The notes: a model not told the origin generated them from the letters alone. Counted from the stretch's first letter, positions 31,804-43,312 are shown. The stretch is DNA of 64,000 nucleotides from Rugalucina vietnamica (GCA_964017185.1 OZ024879.1:43717883-43781882); one strand, 5' to 3'. Translations and numbers: made by a program.

Positions 31804-33525
31804 ATGTTGTTAGATGAATTTCCAACCGCCATAGAAACAAGAAAAGTAGCTCAAAAACTGTCATCTGGCAAAGCTCCAGGTGCAGATGCACTTCCTGCAG
31901 AGGTCTATAATGCTTGGGGCTACCCATGGTAGAGAAACTGACAGACATGTTTCATTGTATGTGGAGGAAGGAAGCTATCCCACAAGAACTTACGGACGCA
32001 TCCATAATCCACCTATACAAACGGAAAGGAAATCCTCAAGTCTGTGGCAACCATGGAGGCATCTCTCTTCTATCCAGTTGCTGGGAAGACGCTGGCAAAA
32101 TTCTGTTGAATCGTCTGAATGTTCATCTTGATAAGATAGGACATCCTAGAATTAGAAAAGACAGAGGGACAATAGACATAATCTTCACAGCAAGAAAGCT
32201 TATGGGGAAATGCCAAGAACAGAATGTAGATCTATACATGATGTTTGTCGACCTCACCAATGGCCAAGTTTGGCTGTCCCCTCAGATTCATAGCAATGGC
32301 ATGGCAATTTCATGATAACATGCATGCACGTGTGCAAAAATGGTGGACAGTTCTCTAAAACCTTTGAGGTGACGAATGGGGTCAAACGGGGATGTGTTAT
32401 GGCACCAACACTGTTCAGCATGATGGTTTCTGCCATGCTCATAGATGCTTTTCAGGACAGTGATTCTGGTTTTTCCAGTTAGGTACAATTTTAATGGCAA
32501 TTAGGTTGCAAGCCAAAACTAAGGTGCAGACCAATGTGCTAGATGAGTTCCTCTATGCAGATGATATGGATATGAATGCCAACTCCGAGGCAAAAATGCA
32601 AAAGGTCATGGATCAAGTCTCACAGTCGTGTGATACTATTAACTATGATCTCACAATCAGTACAAAAATACAGAGATTGTATACCAACCAGCACCTGGAA
32701 AACCGTACAATGAACCAACTACCATTGTGAATGGACCAAAACTGAAAGTTGTTGATAAATTCACTTACCTGGGAAGCACTCTTTCCAGAGCAGTGCACAT
32801 TGATGATGAGGTCACTGCCAGAATTGCAAAAGCCAGTGTGGCATTCAGAATACTCCGTGCAAATGTCTGCAAAGACTGGGTACGAAATGGAATCAAACTT
32901 GACACCAAGCTGAAAGTCTACAAGGCAGTGTACTGCCAACCCTCTTGTATGCATGTGAGACCTGGACAGTATACCGACGTCATGCAAAGAGACTTAACCA
33001 TTTTCACTTATGCTTTTTGAGAAAGCTGTTAAAATCATTACAAGTTGCAAGACAAAGTTCCAATCACAGAGGTTCTGAAGAAAGCAGGGATGCTAAGCAT
33101 GCATACAGTCTTAAAGCCAGCACATCTCAGACGAGCTGGTCCTGTTATATAAATGCCTGATGAGCGACTTACAAAGATTTTTTTCCTGTTTTTCTGTGTA
33201 GAATTACATGAGGGAAAGCGCCCTCAAGGTGGCCAGAAGAAACACCACAAAGACACCCTGAAAGCCTCTCTGAACGATTTCGACATACCAGTAGGGTCCT
33301 TGTAACAGACTGCAATCAAAGTGGCAAGGTCTCATCAACAAAAACAAACTGCTCTATATGAAAAAAAAGAGAATCTGTGAAGCTGTAAGAAAGCACAGGG
33401 AGTGCAATGCCAAGACCAATGGGCCACCAGTAGAGTGCGTGACATTGACTTGCTCTTCCCGTAACCGACAGTTTAGCACTAGAATTGGTCTAGTCAGCCA
33501 TCAAAGAAATCACCAACACACATGA
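31804..33525 (+). pseudogene. LINE (non-LTR) reverse transcriptase remnant
   Basis: Consecutive pieces in changing frames encode a reverse transcriptase of the craniofacial-development-2-like type common in invertebrate annotations. They include SSGKAPGADALPAEVY (from 31804), EKLTDMFHCMWRKEAIPQ, YMMFVDLTN (about 32235), VTNGVKRGCVMAPTLF (about 32370), the catalytic YADD motif in DEFLYADDMDM (about 32555), KFTYLGSTLSRA (about 32755) and YACETWTVYRRHAKRLNHF (about 32946). A C-terminal C-x2-C...H-x3-H-like segment ends near 33525. The frame breaks at least near 31915, 32320, 32480, 32700 and 32940. A short deletion follows FVDLTN. The endonuclease half is absent, so the copy is 5'-truncated and dead. 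The LINE clade cannot be set from this piece. Confidence 0.85.
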
Positions 33526-33602
33526 ACCTTATTCGGGACATAACGATGGTCATTCCCATTACTGAAAGACGAACGCCCAAGACCAGTGACACTTGGGATT
33601 GT

Positions 33603-34495
33603 CGGCTTCTTCGAAAAACATTTTCTAAATTTTATCGCAGACACTATGAATTGATTTTCAAGTTTAATATATTGAATGGTTTTTCTTTTATGGTTGACTT
33701 GGTTTACACATTTATAGAAAGGATTTTTTTTTTATTTTATTTTTCAGTTCAGAAAAGTCATACGTTACAGACAGTCTGCATGTTTAGTTTTTAACCCAGT
33801 CATGGTTGATAACTATGCTGCCTTCATTCATTGCACTCCGACGGGTGGGGCGTCATACTCTTTAATGACCCCGACATATAGGTATTCATTTTAATTGGTT
33901 GGGGCCGATGCTTCTTGCCTGTTGATTGAACCCTGGTAGGTTCAACTGGTGTTTTCTTTTGCTCCGGATTTCAGTAAGTTATTCGGCGCCTAGAGGTTTC
34001 CATCGTCGGACAGCTTACTGAATCAGTGAGACCTCGTTTTTGATTCATCACGGTGGTTATCATCATTTATTTGTTTGTCCTTGATAATTCATTGACTAGT
34101 TAGAGATTCACCACGAGGACCGAACAACTAACTAAATGTTGTGAACCACTGCAGAAAATGAGGGTGAGGCTAGGGCCCTGAAAAATCGATATGAGCCCCA
34201 TGCAATTTTATATTACTGATCGTTGCAAGGCGATACTTCTGTTGTTGTTCTATTTGTTTTATTTTTTGAGTCGAATGTTTGTGCTGTTTGAGCCTTATGT
34301 GCGTTTTCATAGTTGTAGTTAAGTTCGGGTAAATGAGTGCCCGCTAATGAAAAATAGCTGCTAACTAGGCTTTCGATATGTTTTCTAAGTTTAAGTACCC
34401 AATTGTCAATTCAGTTTTTCCCATCTCGGTTTTTGGAGTGGGAGTTTCTTTCTTGGTGCGCCTTTTCCTGACCATTGCCTACTTGTAATTTCTTT
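33603..34495 (+). mobile_element. Family C retroelement copy, long
   Basis: Starts in a coding-like segment (KTFSKFYRRHYELI, with an internal deletion), then the untranslated region with GGGGCGTCATACTCTTTAAT, GATTCATCACGGTGG and GATCGTTGCAAGGCGATAC. The 3' end is CCTACTTGTAATTTC. It faces the copy at 34672, forming a large inverted pair with a spacer of about 180 bases. Confidence 0.75.
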
Positions 34496-34671
34496 CCATA
34501 AGCTAATACGTCTATCATAATCATTTTAATATAGCATTTCAGCATTTTTTCAACAATTATCAAAGATGAAACACAAAGCAGCAGAACTAGATAAGCTACT
34601 CAGATCGTATTTGGATAGCTTATCAGCATTCCTTCTGTTTTCTTGACATGCAAAGTGATGATATGTTATAT

Positions 34672-35699
34672 AAAAAGGTACAAGCAGGCAAAGATCAGGA
34701 AAAGGCGCAATCAGAAAAAGATTCCCACTCCAAAAAACCGAGGTGGGAAAATCCAAACTAACAATCAGGCACTTATACCATGAAACATATCGTAAGCCGA
34801 ATGAGCAGCTATTTTCCCAATAGGTGGCCACTCAGTTACCTTAACTTAACTAAAACTATGAAAACACACATAAGGCGCCAACAGCACATTTCTTTTTTTA
34901 AACACCAAGACGTAAAACAAAAAGAACCACCACAGAAGTATCGCCTTGGAACGATCAGTAACACAAAGTTACTGGCGGGCTTAAACCGGTTTTACAGGCA
35001 CCTAACCTCACCCTCAGCTTCTGCAATGGTTCATAACATTTAGTTAGTTTTTCGGTCCTCGTGGTGAATCTCTAACTAGTCAATGTATCATCAAGAACAA
35101 ACAAATAAATCATGATAAACATCCTGATGAATCAAAAACCAGGACTCACAGATTGAGTAAGCTGCCAGACGATGCAGATCCCTGGGCGCCGAATGACATA
35201 CTAACTCCGGAGCAAAAGAAAAACACCAATTGGACCCCGGTGGGCCAAGCAACAGACAAGAAGCTCCGGCCCCAACCAACTAAAATGAACAGCTTTAAGT
35301 CGGGGCCATCATAGAGTCTGACGCCCGACCCACCGGCGTGCAATTAAAGAAGGCAGCATAGTTATCAACCATGATTGGGTTAAAAACTAAGCATGCAGAC
35401 TGTCGCATAACATTCAAGTTATAACCTACACGTCTGTAATGTGTTATGATTTTTCTGAACTGAAAAGAAAAATCATTAATTCCTATAAGTTTCTTAAATT
35501 TGTAAACCAAGTCACCATAAAATTCAGGTTCTGAAAGGCCCTCACTTAAAAGCGTCTTTAACCCAACATTATATTTGGAAATCAATTCATAGTGTCTACG
35601 ATAAAATTTAGAAAAGGTTTTTCGAAGTTTAAAAGTAAACTGTAATACAATGTGATCAATGCAGAAATGAAGCCGCTGACACGTTCGACGCCATGTCAT
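34672..35699 (-). mobile_element. Family C retroelement, longest copy
   Basis: The 3' end AAAAAGGTACAAGCAGGC lies on the left. This is the most complete copy, about 1 kb, and includes the coding segment annotated at 35295-35699. It is cut at 35699, just before a family E element. Variable 5' ends with a shared 3' end are the hallmark of target-primed retroelements. Confidence 0.8.
35295..35699 (-). CDS. Conserved C-terminal peptide of family C retroelement
   Basis: An open frame of 134 codons with no internal stop. Landmarks are RLHFCIDHIVLQFTF, KTFSKFYRRHYELISKY, SEPEFYGDLVYKFKKLIG, RVGYNLNVMRQSACLV and VDNYAAFFNCTPVGRASDS. The first ATG is not a real start because the frame runs open to the edge of the copy. 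Parts of the same peptide can be read at 33610-33670 and around 57285. Conservation between copies suggests it is the C-terminal end of the element's polyprotein. I do not recognise a catalytic motif, so calling it part of a reverse-transcriptase protein is inference. Confidence 0.5.
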   Translation of the reverse strand: MTWRRTCQRLHFCIDHIVLQFTFKLRKTFSKFYRRHYELISKYNVGLKTLLSEGLSEPEFYGDLVYKFKKLIGINDFSFQFRKIITHYRRVGYNLNVMRQSACLVFNPIMVDNYAAFFNCTPVGRASDSMMAPT

Positions 35700-35704
35700 T
35701 TATG

Positions 35705-35970
35705 GCATTACGAAAACACGTCCATGCAATATATTGATTTTTCCTAAGTTGTAAAAATTGAAAATTTTTGATATTTTTCTTATTTTTGCTCAAAACATAG
35801 ATTGTGGGTACACGTTAGAACCGCCTCGGCGAGGCGGTTCTTACGAGTACCCACAATCTATGTTTTGGAGCAAAAATAAGAAAAATAGGTATACCACTGC
35901 ATACCCCAGTTTTGCTATATAAAAGTGGGGTATAAGGGAGTATATATTATACGGATATGTTTTTGTGATG
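35705..35970 (-). mobile_element. Family E MITE, complete
   Basis: Ends CATTACGAAAACACGTCC and ATATGTTTTTGTGATGG. The central palindrome is very strong: AACATAGATTGTGGGTAC, GAACCGCCTC/GGCGAGGCGGTTC, GTACCCACAATCTATG. It inserts directly beside the truncated end of the family C copy. Confidence 0.85.
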
Positions 35971-36857
35971 GTATAAGATTATCATACGCGATCGTAATTT
36001 CAGCCCGGCCATATTTTACTTCGAAGAAAGAGAAAAGAATGAAAGTCATATTTAAATGCAACTCTTTTTAAATGGTTACATATAGCTACAACAGTTCGTG
36101 ACACACATAGACTGTATAAGGTGAAATAAAATGGTAAATAAAAATATATTTTACAGTCTTCTTACATGACTCTAGGGCATAATTTGTTTCCTACCGTTTG
36201 TAGGAAATTTGAATCATAAATGTTAATTAATAAATTTCCCTGAGGCACTTTTGAAGAACATATAAACCGCTCATTAATTAAAGTGTTATTAAAGTTTAAC
36301 CGTTTAACGTTCTTTAATGTGCAATTTGGTTAGCATACGTGAATAAATTACTTCCATCAAAGGGCAGACTTTTAATGACAGGCTTTGATGTTCAGAAAAG
36401 TACAGTAATTTTACCAGTTCCGAATCTTTTTTCTTTCAGCATGACTTGACTTGTTTCAATAGACTATCTTAGGACTGATAAACCTTTAGCTGTTTGAAGA
36501 CGATTTTGCATTGTATTTTTCATTTTATGCACATGAATGTTTCCTACGTTTTATTTGATGTACATTTTGTAAATTTGTGATATTCTGTTTTGAAGAAAAT
36601 TTAAAGCTAAATTCGTCAGTTTTTATACAATTGATGACAAACGAAAGCGCATGACTGCTGATTTTCTTAGGTCATCTTTGAAAATGGCTGGACTACATTA
36701 ATGCCGAATTTCAGATCACAAAAAAGTTATTCAATCTTGGCTGTGGAGCCCAGTATCATGACATGTATCCACACATTGTGTATTGATCGCGACTTTGGCT
36801 AATATTATCTACTCTCACTCAACTTGGCTAAGTTTATACTGTTATACTGTCCGACTT
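35971..36857. other. No gene recognised
   Basis: AT-rich DNA without open frames of note or repeats that I could match elsewhere in the window. Confidence 0.5.
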
Positions 36858-37321
36858 ATTTGCTGGTCCTTGATGATTCATTGAGATTGACTAGTTATTG
36901 ACTATTCAGATTGACTAGTTACAGATTCACCACGAGGACCGAACAACTAACTAAATGTTGTGAACCACTGCAGAAGATGATTGTGAGGTTAGGCGCCTGT
37001 AAAACCGGTTTAAGACCACCCCAGTAATTTTATATTACTGATCGTTCCAAGGCGATACTTCTGTTGTGGTTCCATTTGTTTTATGTTTTTGGAGTGGAAT
37101 TTATGTGCTGTTTAAACCTTATGTACGTTTTCATATTTTTATTTAAGTTCGGGTTACTGAGTGACCGCCTATTGGGAAATAGCTGCTCTCTCGGCTTACG
37201 GTATGTTTTGTAAGTATAAATACCTATTTGTCAATTTAGTTTTTCTCACCTCGGTTTTTTGAAGTGGGAGTTTCTTTCTGGTTGCATCTTTTCCTGCTCA
37301 TTGCCTATTTGTACTTTTTTT
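36858..37321 (+). mobile_element. Family C retroelement copy
   Basis: Runs from GGTCCTTGATGATTCATTGA through GAACAACTAACTAAATGTTG and GATCGTTCCAAGGCGATAC to CCTATTTGTACTTTTTT. A short segment (AGATTGACTAGTTA) is duplicated near the start. Confidence 0.8.
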
Positions 37322-37404
37322 AAATTAAATTTGTCTTATGTCTTATGTTGTATTTGTGATCTGTGGAAATATGACACATTTGAACAACCATATTTAAAAC
37401 AGTA

Positions 37405-37700
37405 TTGGGAGTTGTGTGGATGGCGAATAGTGTTTCGCTTCATTGTCCAATTACTGGTCACCACTTTTTTATGACATGTCACAGATTCATTATTCTTGAT
37501 TTCAATTATACATAAGAAAATAGAAACACAATTAAACTGAAAAGTATTTTTTGTAACATAATACCTTTTAGTTACGTTGATAGAAAATTGAAGAGAATTG
37601 AAGAGAAGTCGCGATCACTCATTAGAAAAGTAATTGTAAAATTCATATTTCAATCTCCAATTAAATTGCAACTATGATGACCTTCTAGAATGTAGGTTTC
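37405..37700 (+). repeat. Family D repeat fragment
   Basis: Contains GGCGAATAGTGTTTCGCTTC, CCAATTACTGGTCACCA, AATAGAAACACAATTAAAC and ATCACTCATTAGAAAAGTAA, the order of family D. The last part keeps the orientation that is inverted in the copies at 51700 and 62262. Confidence 0.65.
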
Positions 37701-37704
37701 TATG

Positions 37705-38010
37705 CAATAGCCACCTGCATCCAGTATCGACGCGAGGATATAAGAAGTGAAGTGTATGGCCAATCGAAAAGATTGGACATCGGTAGAGTAACAAATCTTA
37801 GGTCAGTCTCTATATTCTCAGGGGTGTCAATGTCTGGAGCAATATTCTCAATGTCATCGATATCAATATCAATGTCGGGATCAATATTCTCGGTTCAATT
37901 CATGTCATTGGTATCTATTTCTGGAGGGACATTCTCCATTTCCTCAATGTCATGGAGGAACACTTCATGGTGACCTTTCAGGCACATACTTTTCGGCCTA
38001 AATGATAGCT
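37705..38010 (-). pseudogene. Possible broken frame with acidic repeat peptide
   Basis: On the minus strand one frame runs from about 38010 to about 37705 with a single internal TGA near 37890. It encodes short acidic repeats: ENVPPEIDTND, ENIDPDIDIDIDD, ENIAPDIDTP and ENIETD. It ends with SNLFDWPYTSLLISSRRYW. A repetitive acidic stretch of this kind can be an N-terminal or linker region of a transposase or nuclear protein, but I do not recognise the family and no neighbouring exon is evident. It may be chance plus a small tandem repeat. Confidence 0.35.
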
Positions 38011-38922
38011 GAAGGTTTTAGAATACGAGCCGATATTCTGGGCGAATTGAGAGAATTAAGAGAAAATTAAGTGAATGAAACTCTTGCTCTGCATGTTAGG
38101 TATCGACCCTGCAGTTGTTGTTGACATTTTGAAAGAATATAAAAAGATTTTAATCCCTACCGACCCTTGAAATTTTCAGGTAAATGGACATATGACTTAA
38201 AATAACTCAAAACTGCAAAAATAATATTTAAAATCACTCTATTTAACTTCCTTTGTGTTTTAAACTTCATTGTTTGTCATTTTCTAGTATTTGAGATGAA
38301 TTCAGTTGCATATTATCAGTTTTTACTGGTTTTCAACAAATACAAATTGGAGAAAAAATAAAAAGATTTGCCTACCTACCGACCTTGATTTTTTTCTGCT
38401 TGTTAGAGGAAACACAGCTAATTTTTTACGCCTTATTCTTAGGAGATTAAAGGGTGCACTCTTATGGCTTACTGAAAAAAGTTTGACTGAATTTCAGAAG
38501 ATGCAGACGAATTATGAAGGAAACAGTCAATATAATTCGTACTTTGTTCATGTCTTGGAAGGGGTAAAATAAGCAAACAACAACACAAGAACCATATATT
38601 AATGACAAACATCTTTAAATTGTTATAAAACAATAACAAAAATATTAAAAATGTCAAAATCTTTTCAACAACAACGCTTATATGAGCCATGAATTATACC
38701 AGCATCCATGCCGTCAAATGGCGTGATATCCAAGGGGAAAAAGTAGTCCGACATTTATTAGGTCACCAGCCATGTGCTTTGTTATGACAGTAGCTGAATA
38801 AAGTAAATAATTATGGGCCCGTGTCAATTTCGCGTTTATTTGTGTGTGATTGCAGTATAAATATCGTTATTCTTCAAAACATACCCCTTGGGCGGTTTGT
38901 CTTTATTTAAGTCATTCTGAAC
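38011..38922. other. No gene recognised
   Basis: Unique AT-rich DNA. The open frame at 38306-38572 (88 codons) has no recognised motif. Confidence 0.5.
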
Positions 38923-38923
38923 A

Positions 38924-39186
38924 CATGACGAAAACATGTCGATGTAATGTATACCCCTTGAACCCCACATTTATATAGCAAAAATGGGGTATGCAGGGGT
39001 ATACCTATTTTCCTAATTTTTGCTCCAAAACATAGATTGTGGGTACTCGTTAGAACCGCCTCGGCGAGGCGGTTCTATCGTGTATCCACAATCTAGGTTT
39101 TGAGCAAAAATAAGAAAAATAGTCAAATTCTACAGAAATTTTTCAATTTTTACAAATTTAAAAATCTCTGTATGGGCAAGTGTCAT
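38924..39186 (+). mobile_element. Family E MITE
   Basis: Left end CATGACGAAAACATGTCG, then ATGGGGTATGCAGGGGTAT. The central palindrome GGGTACTCGTTAGAACCGCC/GGCGAGGCGGTTCTA is intact, and the right arm ends near TCTCTGTATGGGC. Confidence 0.8.
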
Positions 39187-39270
39187 CAACATAACAGGCA
39201 TGTACAATGTACCAATACTTGCCTTATAATACTGAGCACGGAGCAAGGTGCCCACTGGCACCATTTTTTT

Positions 39271-39485
39271 CGTCATTGGTATGACTGCTCGCGACGCCGA
39301 CGCTCTAAACACTGGACATAATATCATTAGGGTGAGTCCACTTATCAGCGGTGATGTTTTTCTTTCTTTCTTTTTTTTTTTTTTTTTTTTTTTGTTCATG
39401 AAGTGGGGCGTCGCGTTCTGTGGCGTTACAACTGGACTATACTGTTCGCCTTTGTCCCAAATTTAGGACGCCAGTCTTATGCTAA
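39271..39485 (-). repeat. Diverged relative of the P1 MITE
   Basis: Contains ATAATATCATTAGGGTGAGT, GGGGCGTCGCGTTCTG, GGCGTTACAACTGGACTATA and TTTAGGACGCCAGTCTTATG. These align in order with CATTATCATTAGGGTGAGTC ... GGGACGCCAGGCTTAAATG of P1. A T run (about 39370-39391) interrupts it. A second copy is at 47243. Confidence 0.65.
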
Positions 39486-39817
39486 TATGTATAGCCCCCT
39501 GAATGCTTTAAAATGATACTTCTCTCTCTTGTAAGTTAAATGTCATCCCATATTTCTTTTGGTTCCATATTCCTGGAATTGTGATTGCTATTAGTAATCA
39601 ACAAACCACGGAGGAAACTTAGGGCTAATGAATTGAACTGTTCAATTTAACGCTTATTACTCTAAATATACGGCATCAAGATACCCTGTGATTGATTAAG
39701 ATAACACGTCATGGGAAGTATCTCATCCTTAGCTTAGGTATCAGTCATCAAGATGCCCTATGATTGATTGAAATAACACACACGGGTGCAGATTCTGCAC
39801 ATGAACGCGGCTTTACT

Positions 39818-40326
39818 CAGGGATCTCCATCGTCGGGCAGCTTACTCAATCTGTGAGTCCTTGTTTTTGATTCATCATGATGTTTATCATGATTTATTTG
39901 TTTGTTCCTGATGATTCATTGACTAGTTAGAGATTCACCACGAGGACCGAAGAACTAACTAAATGTTATGAACCACTGCAGAAGCTGAGGGTGAGGTTAG
40001 GATCCTGTAAAACCGGTTTAAGCCCGCCAGTAACTTTGTGTTTCTGATCGTTCCAAGGCGATACTTCTGTGGTGGTTCTTTTTGTTTTATGGCTTGGTGT
40101 TTAACATTTTTGTGCTGTTGGCGCCTTATGTGTGTTTTCATATTTTTAATTAAGTAAAGATAACTGAGTGGCCACCTATTGGGAAAATAGCTGCTCATTC
40201 GGCTTACGATATGTTTCATGGTATAGTACCTGATTGTTAGTTTGGTTTTTTCCCACCTCGGTTTTTGGAGTGGGAATCTTTCTCTGATTGCGCCTTTTCC
40301 TGATCTTTGCCTACTTGTACCTTTTT
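39818..40326 (+). mobile_element. Family C retroelement copy in family D
   Basis: Begins AGGGATCTCCATCGTCGG and ends CCTACTTGTACCTTTTT. TTTACT is found on both sides (39812-39817 and the right junction), and uninterrupted D copies at about 50700 read CGACTTTACTGAACTTG. The flanks therefore fit a short target duplication or junctional microhomology. Confidence 0.85.
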
Positions 40327-40365
40327 ACTGAACTTGTTGTACGTATTAGATGCAATCTTCAGAAA

Positions 40366-40790
40366 CATTTTGTTTGTTTGAATTAATGCTTTACGTCCCA
40401 GTCAACAGCCAAGGTCATGTCGGGACGTTGCCTCCACTTTATGGGACTTTTACCCAAAATGAGGATGTCATGACATCCAACAAGTGCTTGAAATATCCAT
40501 CCAACAAAGCCAAAAAAGCTTATATGTATGGTGGGTTTGACTTGAAAAAAGGTACAAGTAGGCAAAGATCAGGAAAAGGCGCAATCAGAAAAAGATTCTC
40601 ACTCCAAAAACCGAGGTGGGAAAAAACCAAACTAACCAAACTACTTTTCCTGGGCAAGCTCAGACCTGAGCAGATAATCTGTTAACAGATAGTCAGTCAG
40701 TATCGAAGAAACTTTGCCTGGAGACACAAGCAGCCCATCTATTTCTTTAGGCTCCAATGGGCGGGGCCCTCTTCAGAAACAGAGCTAGAG
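40366..40790 (+). repeat. Family F repeat carrying a small family C insertion
   Basis: F landmarks CGTCCCAGTCAACAGCC, GTCGGGACGTTGCCTCCAC, CATGACATCCAACAAGTG, TACTTTTCCTGGGCAAGC and CCCATCTATTTCTTTAGG are in order. A family C 3' fragment lies at 40545-40635. Confidence 0.75.
40545..40635 (-). mobile_element. Family C 3' fragment inside family F
   Basis: Only the last ~90 bases of family C are present, inverted (GGTACAAGTAGGCAAAGATC ... AAACCAAACTAAC). The copy of F at 4950 shows the undisturbed TTTGACTTGTACCACTTTTC. Confidence 0.8.
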
Positions 40791-40998
40791 GATATATATA
40801 AACAACTTAATAATTCATGTGTCAGTATTTTCGCGAATAGCGAATGGTTTTTCGCTTCATCGTACAATCCTTTAGACTATGTCCAGTTACTGGTCGCCAT
40901 TTCGTCATATCTATAACCTGGCACAGATTGTGTCTACATTTTAATTACGAATCAGAAAATATAACCTACTGTCTTTTAGTTCCTTTAATAGAGAATGG

Positions 40999-41235
40999 GC
41001 GGCCCCCGTGGCCGAATGGTTAAGGTCGCTGACTTAAGTGCTCTTGATCATTCGATCATCTCACCGATGTGGGTTCGCGCCTCGCACGGGGCACGAATTC
41101 ATATGTGAGACAAGCCATGTTCTGCTTGCGGGTGTGTCAGGTGGTTTTTTCCTGGGTACTCCGGTTTTCGCCCCACCTACCGATTGATTCGTCTCGATAT
41201 GAGTGAAAAAGCTTGAAAGGGACGTAAAACTGAAT

Positions 41236-41284
<49 letters not shown>
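40999..41284 (+). mobile_element. tRNA-derived SINE, full length with poly(A)
   Basis: The head resembles a class II (Leu/Ser-like) tRNA: GTGGCCGAATGGTTAAGG fits an A box and GGGTTCGCGCC a B box. The body has GGGTGTGTCAGGTGG and CGCCCCACCTACCGATTG. The tail GGGACGTAAAACTGAATC leads into about 48 A residues (41237-41284). TTAATAGAGAATGG flanks both sides perfectly (40985-40998 and 41285-41298), indicating a young insertion into family D. Confidence 0.9.
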
Positions 41285-41290
<6 letters not shown>

Positions 41291-42770
41291 GAGAATGGAA
41301 GCGAATTCTCGATCGCCCATTAGATGCTATAAAGACGAAAGGTAACACCCTTGTTCACATGGAGTGCACTAATAAGTGCACTAATCACTATCAAACATTG
41401 CAAGAAAAGTGCACTTCATCGTGCACGCCAAATGCATTTACCGTATCTTTAGTGTTGGCACTGCTGTTCGTCAACTACTGTAAGTTCGCAAATTTTCGCG
41501 TGACTTTTATTTCGCGAATTTCGCCTGTCTGAATTATTCGCGAGTTCTTAATTTCGCGAACAAGCGTTTGGGTAATCGGTAATTTCCGTGAGTTAAACTC
41601 GGCACTTTCCGTAATCACGTGTCGTAGTCAACCGCATGTGGAGTGATATGGCGTGCATAGCGGTAAATTTTGTGTGACGCTCACCATGCATTGTGTTTTG
41701 TTCTTGTTACTTGTTTTTGAACCTACAGAGAAATAATCACTAAACATTCACATTTTGTTGTTACTTTTTGTCCCGACAATCACCTTGTATTCACTCAGTA
41801 TTCACTCTTTACCAAACGAAATATGTAAACATTTTTGACCACTTTCTGTTTCTGTGTCGTGATGGCAACACCGCCAATTTCTAAGTTTTTCAAAAAATCA
41901 TGCGGATAATACTCTTCCAGACGCCGAGAGCCCAGCCGAACGCTCGGCGAATAAATGTGTTCAGAATGAATTATCTCTCTCAACGCCTTCGCGTAAACGG
42001 AAAAGGGGAGAATACGGGGAATACTCGCCTGAAACTCGGTACAAAATTGCCCGTTACGCTATTGAAAACGGCAACTCGAGGGCGGCAAGGCACTTTAGCT
42101 CAGTCTTGGACAAAAACATAAATGAAAGCACTGTTCGGGGCTTCAAAGTTGCCTATAATAGAAGGAGAAATTTAGACAAAGATTTTGAACAATCTCAACT
42201 TGTTTCGCTACCAAGATCGCCCCGTGGTAGACCGACTAAGCTGGGCAAATATGACGAGTTTGTACAATCATATGTCCGTAAGTTGAGAAAAACAGGTGGT
42301 ATAGTGAATAGTAGAATCATCATTTCTGCAGCTAAGGGTTTTTTGATTGCCGAAGACAGAACTCTGCTTGCTGAAAACGGAGGCCCAATAACCTTAACAA
42401 AAGCATGGGCAGTTTCCTTGATGAAGCGCATGGGCCTCGTCAAACGAAAGGGTACCAAAGGAGTTAAACACCTTCCTGACGATTTTAGTAGCATTAAAAG
42501 TGAATATGTTAAGCGGGTCGATTCTGTTGTTAAGCAACACAACATTCCTGATTCTCTCATTATAAACTGGGACCAGACTGGTTCGAATTATGTACCCGTG
42601 AATCCATGGACTATGGAGGAAAAGGGCAGCAAACAAGTCCCAATCGCTCAGCTGGATGACAAAAGGCAAATGACTGTGATGCTGGCCTGCAATAAAGCTG
42701 GTGAAATGCTTCCCCCACAACTCATCTACCAGGGGATCTGCAGTAAACTGACATTGATCAATTAATCTTG

Positions 42771-42886
42771 TCGCCACAAATAAACCTGTCTTTGGGATTT
42801 CCGACCAGGTCCGTTACACGCTGTACTTTACATGTAGTTGTTTACGCATATGCAATAGGTGGGATTTCTCTTGATTTGGTCATTAG
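42771..42886 (+). mobile_element. Family A MITE remnant inside the transposase gene
   Basis: TTTGGGATTTCCGACCAGGT near the left, GCATATGCAATAGGTGGGAT near the right, with degenerate ends. The core hairpin is lost. Insertion here interrupts the DDE coding region. Confidence 0.55.
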
Positions 42887-43259
42887 CCATTTCACGAGAA
42901 AACACCATTGAAGGATTGTTAAATACGAAAGCATATTTTTGTTTCTTCTTATAGATTTGTGGATAAAGTCATCTTACCGTACATTGAGAAAGTGAAGGAT
43001 GAGAATGACTTACCTTTACGACAACACTCTCTCTGCATCTTCGATGTGTTTAAAGCACATCAAAAGGAGGAGCTCCGGGAACTGTTAAAAAAGAAAAACA
43101 TCCATATGGTGTATGTGCCAGCAAGCTGTACCGACAGACTGCAGCCGCTAGACCTTAGCGTAAACGCAGCTTTTAAGCTGAATATGAACAAGAAACATCT
43201 TTAAAAAAAGATAATTGTCGAAGATTAATATCTGTTCTGCAATAGGGTACAGGATGCAG

Positions 43260-43260
<1 letters not shown>

Positions 43261-43311
<51 letters not shown>

Positions 43312-43312
43312 G
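43261..43312 (+). repeat. (ACAG)13 microsatellite
   Basis: Thirteen uninterrupted ACAG units inside the pogo element. Confidence 0.95.

Larger units (their letters stand above)
39486..41475 (+). repeat. Family D block 1, interrupted by C, F and SINE
   Basis: Family D segments 39486-39817, 40327-40365, 40790-40998 and 41285-41475 read in order: TGAACTGTTCAATTTAACGC, GCATGAATGCGAT-like CACATGAACGCGG, AATCTTCAGAAACA, TTCGCTTCATCGTACAAT, CCAGTTACTGGTCGCCATTT and GTGCACTAATCACTATC. They are separated by a family C copy (39818-40326), F sequence, and a SINE. The block continues at 44591 after the pogo insertion. Confidence 0.7.

Noticed and set aside
40999..41095. Possible tRNA-Leu/Ser gene
   Set aside because: Promoter boxes are good, but the sequence is the head of a SINE with poly(A) and a 14-base duplication.
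42195..42777. Two long minus-strand frames at the transposase locus
   Set aside because: Antisense shadows of the pogo-like transposase coding frame.
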